Shown here: positions 56,996 to 64,000 of the stretch, in pieces
How positions within the stretch are numbered: position 1 is the first letter of the stretch
Layout: each line of letters opens with the position of its first letter
Assembly (NCBI RefSeq): GCF_030687295.1
Contig: NZ_CP117425.1
Span: 6,080,001 to 6,144,000 of the forward strand
DNA: 64,000 bases
Source: Pseudomonas beijingensis
GTDB taxonomy: Bacteria; Pseudomonadota; Gammaproteobacteria; Pseudomonadales; Pseudomonadaceae
Direction of reading: 5' to 3'
Notes under the pieces: model-generated
Database searches by the model: none
The model's input: only the letters and a program-made list of their open reading frames with translations
Told to the model about the DNA's origin: nothing
Position numbers and translations under genes: made by a program

Positions 56996-57056
56996 GCTCT
57001 AAGCCTGTTTTGCTGGCGACATCAGCCGCCCATGAAAAGAAATGACCACCCCAGCC

Positions 57057-58246
57057 TCAAGCATCGGGACGCGTCCCCAGGCCCATGGCCTGGCGGGCGA
57101 ACCAGCGCTTGGCTGGCGGCAGCAGGTCGAGGCCCAGCAAGCCGAGGTTACGGCCCAGGGACACCAACGGCAGGCTGCTGCCGAACAGCCGCGTGACCTG
57201 ATCGGAGAAGCCCACGGTCAGGGCCTGGTCCATGCGCTGGCTCTCGCGATAGGCTTGCAGCACGGCAAAATCCCCCGGCTCGCTGTCGCTGTCGAGCAAG
57301 GCATCGGCCAGGGCCTGAGCATCGCGCAGGGACAGGTTGAACCCCTGCCCGGCAATCGGGTGCAGGCTGTGGGCGGCATTGCCCAGGATCGCCAGGTGCG
57401 GACGAACCTGCTCTTCGGCCTCCACCAGCGCCAGCGGGTACAGGTGTCGCACGCCCACTTGCTTCAGCGTACCCAGGCGATAACCGAACACGCCCTGCAA
57501 TTCGGCGAGGAAGCTGCGTTCGTCGAGGGCCGCCAGCCGTTGTGCGTCCATGCCCTGGCGGGTCCAGACCAACGCGCAACGATTCTCCGGCAGCGGCAAC
57601 AAGGCCATCGGGCCGTCATCGGTGAAGCGTTCAAAGGCCATGCCATTGTGGGCTTCGCTGGGGGTGATGTTGGCGATCAAGGCGCTCTGGTCATAAGGGC
57701 GACTGCGCACGGCGACGCCCAACTGCTCGCGCAGGCTGGAGCGACCACCATCGGCCAGTACGGCCAGGTCGCACTCCAGGGTGGTTTCGTCGTCGAGGGT
57801 CAGGCGATAACCGCCGACCAGTGGTTCCATGCGGGTCACCTGCGCCGGGCAGCGCCAACTGACCACCTCTGGGTCCAGACCTTGCCACAGGCACTGGCCG
57901 AGCCAGGCGTTTTCCACCACGTAACCCAGCGCCGGCACGCCCTCTTCCATGGCCGACAGCCGCGCCGTGGAAAACCGCCCGCGGTCGGACACATGGATCT
58001 GCTTGATCGGCTCGGCGCGACGGGAAATCTCCTGCCAGACACACCCAGGCGTTGATAAATCTGCCGGGCACCGTAGGACAACGCCGAGGACCGGGCATCG
58101 TAGCTTGGCTGCCAAGCGTCACCGGGGGCGAAAGGCTCGATCAGCATGATTTTCCAGCCCCGGGCCTTGGCACCGGCCTGCAGGGCCAATGCCAGGCTCG
58201 CGCCGACCAGGCCGCCGCCGATGATCGCCAGGTTGACCCGGCTCAT
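57057..58246 (-). pseudogene. ubiH: UbiH, 2-octaprenyl-6-methoxyphenol hydroxylase, split by a frameshift
   Basis: The first part (from ATG 58246) gives the FAD motif LAIIGGGLVGASLALAL and YDARSSALSYGARQIYQRLG, then shifts; the second frame resumes at WQEISRRAEPIKQIHVSDRG and runs to the stop at 57057, with ILGNAAHSLHPIAGQGFNLS. Two extra bases in GGTGTGTCTGG (near 58037; GGTGTCTGG expected) explain the break. Repaired length is about 395 residues, normal. It forms a unit with pepP upstream (ATGA overlap at 58243-58246). Loss of a ubiquinone gene would be costly, so a consensus error is the likely cause. Confidence 0.9.
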
Positions 58247-59578
58247 GCCGCTTGCGTCCGGGCGGCGGCCATCAGGGCCTCGATGTCGGCGACCGTTTTC
58301 GGCACGTCTCGGCTCAGGATTTCACAACCGGTTTTGGTCACTACCACGTCATCCTCGATGCGCACGCCAATGCCGCGCCATTTCTTCGCGACGCTGCGGT
58401 TGTTCGGGCTGATGTAGATGCCCGGCTCCACCGTCAGCGTCATGCCGATTTCCAGTACCCCGCCACTCGCCGCCGACCCGGTACTCACCCACGTCATGCA
58501 CGTCCATGCCCAGCCAATGCCCGGCGCGGTGCATGTAGAACGCCCGGTAGGCCTCGCTGGCGATCAACTCGTCCACCTCACCCTCCAGCAACCCCAGGCG
58601 TACCAACCCTTCGGTAATGACCCGGACCGTCGCTTCGTGGGCCTGGTTCCAGTGTTTGTCCGGTGCGATCTGGGCAAACGCGGCTTCCTGGGCGGCCAGC
58701 ACCACTTCGTAGATCGCCTTCTGCTCGGGTGAAAACTTGCCGCTGACCGGCCACGTACGGGTGATATCGCTGGCATAGCAGTCGATTTCACAACCGGCGT
58801 CGATCAACACCAGGTCGCCGTCCTTGAGCAGCGCGTCGTTCTGCTGGTAGTGCAGGATGCAGCTGTTGCGCCCCGCCGCGACGATCGAGCCATAGGCCGG
58901 CATCTTCGCCCCGCCCTTGCGGAATTCATAATCCAGTTCGGCTTCCAGGCTGAACTCATGCAACCCCGGACGTGCCGCCTGCATCGCCCGGATGTGCGCC
59001 TGGGCGGAGATCCGCGCCGCTTCGCGCATGACCTTCAGTTCCGCCGCCGATTTATACAGGCGCATGTCGTGCAGCAAGTGATCCAGGGCAACGAATTCGT
59101 TCGGCGGCTGGGCGCCGAGGTGGGCCTTGGAGCGAATCACGTTGATCCACTCCATCAGGTGCCGGTCGAACTCAGGGTTGCTGCCCATGGCTGAATACAC
59201 CCGGTCGCGGCCTTCGATCAGGCCCGGCAGGATGTCGTCGATGTCGGTGATGGGAAATGCGTCGTCAGCGCCGTAGTCACGGATCGCCCCTTCCTGGCCG
59301 GCGCGCAGGCCGTCCCACAACTCACGTTCGGCGTTGCGCTCGCGACAAAAGAGGATGTACTCGCCGTGGGCGCGGCCGGGCATCAGCACCAGCACCGCTT
59401 GCGGCTCGGGGAAGCCGCTGAGGTATTGGAAGTCACTGTCCTGGCGGTAGACGTGCTCGACGTCGCGGTTGCGGATCGCAACGGCGGCGGCGGGCAGGAT
59501 TGCGATGCTGTTGGGTTCCATCTGCGCCATCAGGGCCTTGCGGCGACGGCTGTATTCCGATTTCGGGATATGAATCAT
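58243..59578 (-). pseudogene. pepP: PepP, Xaa-Pro aminopeptidase, one frameshift
   Basis: Starts at ATG 59578 (GAGGGAACC upstream). M24B metallopeptidase: the first metal Asp pair is in LVLIDAGCEIDCYASDITRT and the metal His in [15 protein letters not shown]; the last metal Glu blocks ([25 protein letters not shown]) are in the second frame. One extra G in a run of four (58458-58461 on the plus strand, CCCC) breaks [15 protein letters not shown]. Repaired length is about 444 residues. It cleaves N-terminal residues before proline. Confidence 0.92.
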
Positions 59579-59600
59579 GGGCAGACGGGGTTCCCTCTAA

Positions 59601-60155
59601 TTAATGCAAGGACGGCTTGGGGGCCGCTGCATCGGTTTTCTTGGTCTCGGTGAACAGCAGCAATGGCGCGACCCGCAGGTACTCCATCACTTCCATGTAG
59701 TCGCTTTCGCCGTCATCGGACTCTTCCAGGGCATCCTGGACCTGGGAGATCGCGGCCAAGTCCTGCAACACTTCCTTGGCCTCTTCGCTCAGCGCGTATT
59801 CGCGACGGGTCAGACCGAAGCCGGCGAGGAAGCCCTGGCACCACTGGCCCAGCGCCGCGGCACGTTCGGCCAAGGGGGCATCGTCAGTGGGCAGCAGCAG
59901 GACGACGGTCATGTCGTCGCTGGTCAGCTCGCCCTTGACCATTTCCTGCAGGCCGATCAGCGCGTTACGAACGTTGTCCGCCGGCTCGCCTTCCAACAGC
60001 TCGGCGGCGTCGGCCAACCAGCCGTCGGCATCGAAGCCGGCGCCGGCGCAACTGCGCCCGAGCAACAGGCCATGCAGTTCGGCAGGCGAGACAGGATGAC
60101 CGCTGGTGCTCAGCAGGGTGGCGAATGCTTGATACGGGGAATTCTGAATGGGCAT
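59601..60155 (-). CDS. UPF0149 / YgfB-YecA family protein
   Basis: 184 residues. Pattern [42 protein letters not shown]-type loop and [12 protein letters not shown] is that of the YgfB family, helical proteins of uncertain role; in P. aeruginosa a member influences beta-lactamase expression. First gene of the pepP-ubiH unit, 22 bp before pepP. Confidence 0.92.
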   Translation of the reverse strand: MPIQNSPYQAFATLLSTSGHPVSPAELHGLLLGRSCAGAGFDADGWLADAAELLEGEPADNVRNALIGLQEMVKGELTSDDMTVVLLLPTDDAPLAERAAALGQWCQGFLAGFGLTRREYALSEEAKEVLQDLAAISQVQDALEESDDGESDYMEVMEYLRVAPLLLFTETKKTDAAAPKPSLH

Positions 60156-60286
60156 GGGCAGCTAGGCGCCAGACGGCGCTATGTCTAGAATGGAGGCCTT
60201 GTATCCTACATCGACAGACTCGCCAAGACTATTCAGAGGCTGTGCGACCCACATCCCTCCATCAGACACAATCTTCAGTGGACACA

Positions 60287-60496
60287 ATGGAAGACACCGA
60301 CCTGCAAGCGCTGATGGCCAGACTCGAACTGCTAATTGACCGGGTCGAGCAACTTAAGAGCCAAAACGGACTCCTATTAGCTCAGGAAAAAACCTGGCGC
60401 GAGGAACGCGCGCACCTCATTGAAAAAAACGAAATCGCCCGGCGTAAGGTCGAATCGATGATTTCGCGCCTCAAGGCCCTGGAGCAAGACTCATGA
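60287..60496 (+). CDS. Small coiled-coil protein upstream of zapA (TIGR02449-like)
   Basis: 69 residues from ATG 60287. Entirely helical with heptads (MARLELLIDRVEQLKSQNGL, LIEKNEIARRKVESMISRLK), like ZapB or SlyX in size and style. Overlaps zapA by ATGA (60493-60496), so both are made together; a role in division-ring assembly is a reasonable inference. Confidence 0.85.
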   Translation: MEDTDLQALMARLELLIDRVEQLKSQNGLLLAQEKTWREERAHLIEKNEIARRKVESMISRLKALEQDS

Positions 60497-60810
60497 GTTC
60501 AAGCAATAGCGTTACCGTGCAGATCCTCGACAAAGAATATTCGATCATCTGCCCCCAGGAAGAGCGTAGCAACCTGGTGAGCGCCGCCCGTTACCTGGAC
60601 GGCAAGATGCGCGAGATCCGCAGCAGCGGCAAAGTCATCGGTGCCGACCGCATCGCCGTGATGGCCGCCTTGAACATCACCCACGACCTGTTGCATCGCC
60701 AGGATACGCCGGACGTACAGGTCAGCGGCTCGACCCGTGAACAGGTGCGCGACCTGCTCGATCGGGTGGATCTGGTGCTCGCCACCGATCCGGACGTCAC
60801 CAAGGGCTGA
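60493..60810 (+). CDS. zapA: Cell division protein ZapA
   Basis: 105 residues: VTVQILDKEYSIICPQEERS followed by LVSAARYLDGKMREIRSSGK and MAALNITHDLL, the ZapA globular head, then a C-terminal coiled coil. It cross-links FtsZ filaments. The 6S RNA gene follows directly, an arrangement common in gammaproteobacteria. Confidence 0.94.
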   Translation: MSSSNSVTVQILDKEYSIICPQEERSNLVSAARYLDGKMREIRSSGKVIGADRIAVMAALNITHDLLHRQDTPDVQVSGSTREQVRDLLDRVDLVLATDPDVTKG

Positions 60811-60839
60811 TTCGCGAGGCTGCCTGGGGTATACTCGCT

Positions 60840-61020
60840 TCACTCCCTGGGGTGCTTGCCAGTTGGTGATGTCCCTGAGCCGATACGCACAACCACGGGG
60901 GTTGCACGTTGGGGCCGGTGTGCATGTCCGCTTGACGGAAAGCCTTAACGCCCCCTGCAACTTCCACCTTGAACTTTCGGGTTCAAGGGCTAAGCCGACA
61001 GCGGTTCATCCGGGGAGCCT
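60840..61020 (+). ncRNA. ssrS: 6S RNA (SsrS)
   Basis: Located between zapA and fthC, the standard site. The closing stem pairs CTCCC (60843-60847) with GGGAG (61013-61017); between them are the purine-rich and loop segments GCTTGCCAGTTGGTGATGTC, GAGCCGATACGCACAACCAC and GGTGTGCATGTCCGCTTGAC, which fold back on each other around an open bubble as in 6S RNA. A TATACT -10 box lies at 60830-60835. 6S RNA binds sigma-70 RNA polymerase in stationary phase. Ends are good to a few bases. Confidence 0.9.
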
Positions 61021-61027
61021 GACTCCA

Positions 61028-61059
61028 GACAATGCCAGTTCATGTGAACTGGCATTGTC
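61028..61059 (+). terminator. Hairpin after 6S RNA
   Basis: GACAATGCCAGTTCA-TG-TGAACTGGCATTGTC, a perfect 15-bp stem with a 2-base loop, then GTTTCT. The T-run is weak but the stem is strong; probably the end of the 6S precursor or a processing hairpin. Confidence 0.7.
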
Positions 61060-61137
61060 GTTTCTGGGCGCAGGCATTTCTGAGCGTCCTGTTTTGCGGT
61101 TACGCTGTGCGGCATCGCCCCTGCGTGAAGCCTCGAC

Positions 61138-61745
61138 ATGACTGAACCCGCGCTGCTGCCCCGCCCGCAACTTCGACGCCTGCTTCGTCAGGCCCGTCGC
61201 GCCCTGACACCCGCCCAGCAACGGCAAGCCGCCCGCGGGCTGTACAAACAACTGGCCCAGCATCCGCTGTTCCGCCGCGCGAAGCACATCGCCCTGTACC
61301 TGCCCCAACGATGGCGAGATCGACCCGCGCCTGCTGCTGCGCGCGGCCCAGCGCCGGGGCAAGGCCACTTACCTGCCAGTGCTCAGCCCGTGGCCGCAGA
61401 CCAAGATGGTGTTCCAGCGCATCCACCCCGGCGAAAAAATGCAGCCCAACCGGTTTCGCATCCCCGAGCCACGCAAGAACATCGCCCGGCAACGCAAGGT
61501 CTGGACGTTGGACCTGGTGTTGTTGCCATTGGTGGGGTTTGACGATGCGGGAGGTCGACTGGGCATGGGCGGCGGCTTTTACGATCGCAGCCTGGCGTAC
61601 CTGGCGCGACGCAAGCAGTGGCGCAAGCCCACGCTGTTGGGGCTGGCCCATGAATGCCAGAAGGTCGAACGATTGGCGCAAGGCAAGCTGGGACGTGCCG
61701 CTGCAGGGAACGGTCAGCGACAGGCAATGGTATATCGCGGGGTAG
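61138..61745 (+). pseudogene. fthC: 5-formyltetrahydrofolate cyclo-ligase, two frameshifts
   Basis: Three frames carry one protein: MTEPALLPRPQLRRLLRQAR ... HIALYLP in the first, NDGEIDPRLLLRAAQRRGKA ... LGMGGGFYDRSLAYL (the ATP-binding GMGGGFYDR signature) in the second, and ASWDVPLQGTVSDRQWYIAG in the third. An extra C in CCCC at 61303-61306 and an extra G at 61682-61683 account for both shifts. Repaired length is about 201 residues, normal for YgfA/FthC, which converts 5-formyl-THF to 5,10-methenyl-THF. Placement after 6S RNA is typical. Confidence 0.9.
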
Positions 61746-61780
61746 ACGCCGCGGGAATCAGCGGCGCCTGGAAAGCGGGC

Positions 61781-61927
61781 TCAGCGTTTGAGCGATGGCG
61801 CGGGTTGGGTGATGTCCACCGGCGCCTCGGTCTTGTTGGACCACAGGCTTTGGGCGTAACCCGTGGTCACGACACCCAGACCGAACAGAATGACCAAGAT
61901 CCACAACAAATCCGGTTTGCGTTTCAT
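61781..61927 (-). CDS. Small single-pass membrane protein, 48 residues
   Basis: Minus-strand ATG at 61927 with GAGGGGGG eight bases upstream, 48 codons, stop at 61781. The product starts MKRKPDLLWILVILFGLGV, one membrane helix at residues 6-24 preceded by positive charges, then a short polar tail with QSLWSNKTEAPVDITQPAPS. Good start signal and codon use argue for a real gene. It is too short for family recognition; function is unknown. Convergent with fthC and divergent from the EVE gene. Confidence 0.75.
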   Translation of the reverse strand: MKRKPDLLWILVILFGLGVVTTGYAQSLWSNKTEAPVDITQPAPSLKR

Positions 61928-62122
61928 CGATTGCCCCCCTCAAGGCATATCACACACGATGACAGCAGCGGTTTTCTTATTGGCCGTGCAGCAGCGTCAA
62001 GCTTGGAAGGCCGGCATTTTGCGGCAACCGGCCCCGACACGCAAACTCTGGCGTCAACCGACTGTCGGTTTGTCATAAAATCGCTGAACTATTTTTTTCA
62101 ACACCGCCCAGGAGTAGCAATC

Positions 62123-62575
62123 ATGGCCTATTGGCTGATGAAATCCGAGCCCGATGAATTGTCTATCCAAGGCTTGGAAAAGCTCGGCCAGGCCCGATGG
62201 GACGGCGTTCGCAACTACCAGGCGCGCAATTTCCTGCGAGCCATGGTGGTGGGCGACACGTTCTTTTTCTACCACTCCAGTTGCCCCGAGCCGGGCATTG
62301 CCGGGATCGGCAAAATCATCCAGGCGGCCTATCCCGACCCGACGGCCCTGGACCCGGACAGCCATTATTTCGACCCCAAGGCCAGCCCGGACAAAAACCC
62401 CTGGACCGCGATCGACGTGGCCCACGTCGAGACGTTCCGTCACGTGCTGAAGCTCGACTACCTCAAGCAACAGACCGCCCTGGCGCAAATGCCGCTGGTA
62501 CAGAAAGGCTCGCGGCTTTCGGTGATGCCAGTGACGGCTGAGCAGTGGGCGGCGGTGGTTGCGCTGAAACCTTGA
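62123..62575 (+). CDS. EVE-domain protein
   Basis: 150 residues from ATG 62123 (AGGAG upstream). MAYWLMKSEPDELSIQGLEK, RWDGVRNYQARNFLRAMVVG, FFYHSSCPEPGIAGIGKI are EVE blocks with the nucleobase-binding pocket related to PUA and YTH folds. EVE proteins bind modified bases in DNA or RNA; this stand-alone form is widespread in proteobacteria. Confidence 0.94.
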   Translation: MAYWLMKSEPDELSIQGLEKLGQARWDGVRNYQARNFLRAMVVGDTFFFYHSSCPEPGIAGIGKIIQAAYPDPTALDPDSHYFDPKASPDKNPWTAIDVAHVETFRHVLKLDYLKQQTALAQMPLVQKGSRLSVMPVTAEQWAAVVALKP

Positions 62576-62598
62576 GCGATTCGCTGTCCGATAGGCCG

Positions 62599-62679
62599 CT
62601 ATCGCGAGCAAGCTCGCTCCCACAGGGGTTTTGCGTCGATCACAAAACCCCTGTGGGAGCGAGCTTGCTCGCGATAGGG
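62599..62679. repeat. Opposed pair of REP palindromes
   Basis: CTATCGCGAGCAAGCTCGCT and TGTGGGAGCGAGCTTGCTCG flank GGGGTTTTGCGTCGATCACA and AAACCCC; the inner bases also pair, making one long cruciform between two convergent genes. Confidence 0.93.
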
Positions 62680-62700
62680 CCGTCCCAGACGACGTTAGAT

Positions 62701-63108
62701 TTACTGAATGATCAGGTTGTTGAACAACAGATCATCCACCATCGGCTTGCCGGTCTCGTCGTTCATCACCTGCTGGGTCTGCTTCAACGCTTCCTGACGT
62801 AGTTTTTCCTTGGCTTCGAGGTTGTTCATCGCCTCGGTGGTCTGCTGGGCGAACAACGCCACCAATTGGTTGCGAATCAGCGGCTCGTTGGCCTTGACCG
62901 CCGCAGCGGCGGCGTCACCGGTCACACGCAGGGCCACATCAGCCTTGTAGACCTTCAGCTTCGCCGTGCCGTCCAAGCCATAATTGCCCACGAAGGGCGG
63001 GCTGAGGGTGATGTAACTGACCTTCGGCGCCTCGCCTTCTTTGGCCTCTTCGGCCATCGCCGCCACAGGCAGCGACAGGGCCAGCATCAACATGATCCAC
63101 GCTTTCAC
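62701..63108 (-). CDS. FliL-like secreted/membrane protein
   Basis: 135 residues from GTG 63108, chosen because GAGGAA lies five bases upstream; frames further up lack a start signal. Hydrophobic N-terminus WIMLMLALSLPVAAMAEE looks like a cleavable signal. The rest (VSYITLSPPFVGNYGLDGTA, RNQLVALFAQQTTEAMNNLE, NNLIIQ) resembles the periplasmic part of FliL, but no flagellar gene is near. Best called FliL-like protein of unknown role. Confidence 0.82.
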   Translation of the reverse strand: MKAWIMLMLALSLPVAAMAEEAKEGEAPKVSYITLSPPFVGNYGLDGTAKLKVYKADVALRVTGDAAAAAVKANEPLIRNQLVALFAQQTTEAMNNLEAKEKLRQEALKQTQQVMNDETGKPMVDDLLFNNLIIQ

Positions 63109-63258
63109 AATTGATTCCTCATCCAGTTTGCGGCCCAGCATACCGACCCGCCGTTCAAGCACAAGCTTATGGCCGGCTATCAGGGCGGGGCATGCTCGTT
63201 GACCCGTTGTCTCTCACACCTACACTTATCGGCCATCACTCCCAAAGGAATAGCCCTG

Positions 63259-64000
63259 ATGAAAGCCGTGCTGTGCAAAGAATTCGGCCCCGCCGAATCG
63301 CTGGTGCTGGAAGACGTCGCCAGCCCCGTCGCCAAGAAGAACGAAGTGCTGCTGGACGTGCACGCCGCCGGGGTGAATTTCCCGGACACGCTGATCATTG
63401 AGGGCAAATATCAATTCAAGCCACCCTTCCCGTTCTCTCCTGGCGGCGAAGCGGCGGGCGTGGTCAGCGAGGTGGGTGAGAAAGTCAGCCACTTGAAGGT
63501 CGGCGACCGGGTGATGGCGCTGACAGGTTGGGGCAGCTTTGCCGAACAAGTGGCGGTGCCAGACTATAACGTGCTGCCGATCCCGGCATCGATGGACTTC
63601 AACACCGCTGCCGCCTTCAGCATGACCTACGGCACTTCGATGCACGCCCTCAAGCAACGGGCCAACCTGCAACCCGGCGAAACCCTGCTGGTGCTCGGCG
63701 CCTCCGGCGGCGTTGGCCTGGCCGCCGTGGAAATCGGCAAGGCCATGGGTGCTCGGGTGATCGCCGCCGCCAGCAGCGCGGAGAAACTTGCCGTGACCAA
63801 GGCCGCTGGCGCCGACGAGTTGATCAACTACAACGAAACCAGCCTCAAGGATGAAATCAAACGCCTTACCGACGGCCAGGGCGCCGATGTGATCTACGAC
63901 CCGGTGGGCGGCGACCTGTTCGACCAGGCCATCCGCGCCATCGCCTGGAACGGCCGGCTGCTGGTGGTCGGCTTTGCCAGCGGGCGCATCCCCGAACTGC
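63259..64000 (+). CDS. NADPH:quinone oxidoreductase, zinc-type alcohol dehydrogenase-like (5' part)
   Basis: Starts at ATG 63259 (AAAGGAATAG upstream) and runs off the right edge after 247 codons. Medium-chain reductase without catalytic zinc ligands: VNFPDTLIIEGKYQFKPPFP, GGEAAGVVSEVGEKVSHLKV, and the NADPH loop LVLGASGGVGLAAVEIGKAM near residue 145. QorA-type enzymes reduce quinones by one or two electrons. Confidence 0.93.
   Translation, partial: MKAVLCKEFGPAESLVLEDVASPVAKKNEVLLDVHAAGVNFPDTLIIEGKYQFKPPFPFSPGGEAAGVVSEVGEKVSHLKVGDRVMALTGWGSFAEQVAVPDYNVLPIPASMDFNTAAAFSMTYGTSMHALKQRANLQPGETLLVLGASGGVGLAAVEIGKAMGARVIAAASSAEKLAVTKAAGADELINYNETSLKDEIKRLTDGQGADVIYDPVGGDLFDQAIRAIAWNGRLLVVGFASGRIPEL

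Overview
The window is about 64 kb of high-GC gammaproteobacterial chromosome and looks like a plant-associated Pseudomonas of the fluorescens complex. The evidence is a Hrp1-type type III secretion system (T3SS) with a HopM1/RopM-like effector, the Pseudomonas spu polyamine cluster, the Pseudomonas ssuEADCBF sulfonate operon with lsfA, OprD porins, many Pseudomonas REP palindromes, and a zapA-6S RNA-fthC core block. All names come from reading the sequence and from memory of the families; no search was run.

Region 1 (1-17.1 kb) is a T3SS island. A minus-strand operon runs hrpJ-hrcV-hrpQ-hrcN-hrpO-hrpP-hrcQ-hrcR-hrcS-hrcT and leaves the window inside hrcT. Its promoter is a perfect hrp box. 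Facing the other way is rspL/hrpL, the ECF sigma factor that reads hrp boxes, behind a sigma-54 promoter. A GNAT acetyltransferase is translationally coupled to rspL. Next come a cytochrome P450 and a divergent serine hydrolase with one frameshift. A small effector locus follows: hrpH (lytic transglycosylase) divergent from shcM-hopM1, each side with its own hrp box.

Region 2 (17.4-33 kb) is nitrogen and polyamine metabolism: an acylhomoserine lactone acylase (hacB-like), an AhpD-like protein, an array of seven 136-bp REP doublets, then spuHGFEDCBA on the minus strand facing spuI. Uptake (SpuD-H) feeds transamination (SpuC) and the gamma-glutamyl route (SpuB, SpuA, SpuI). A TetR regulator closes the block.

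Region 3 (33-41.3 kb) is sulfur-starvation metabolism: ssuF, ssuB, ssuC, ssuD, ssuA, ssuE and lsfA. A HEPN/MNT toxin-antitoxin pair follows, enclosed by two identical 37-bp terminator repeats, then an OprD porin.

Region 4 (41.8-64 kb) is core genome: argA, argE, a CYTH-CHAD triphosphatase, an Lrp regulator, an orphan PilB/GspE-type ATPase, an SPFH/NfeD pair, gcvH-gcvT, two parts of an iron-type ABC transporter, two Ubi hydroxylases, pepP, a YgfB-family gene, a small coiled-coil gene, zapA, 6S RNA, fthC, a 48-residue membrane protein, an EVE protein, a FliL-like protein and the start of a quinone oxidoreductase.

Seven indels break six otherwise well-conserved genes (serine hydrolase, spuE, ABC permease, ubiH, pepP, and fthC twice). 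Most are single bases in short homopolymers. This looks more like consensus error than real gene decay, so these genes should be read as probably intact in the organism.
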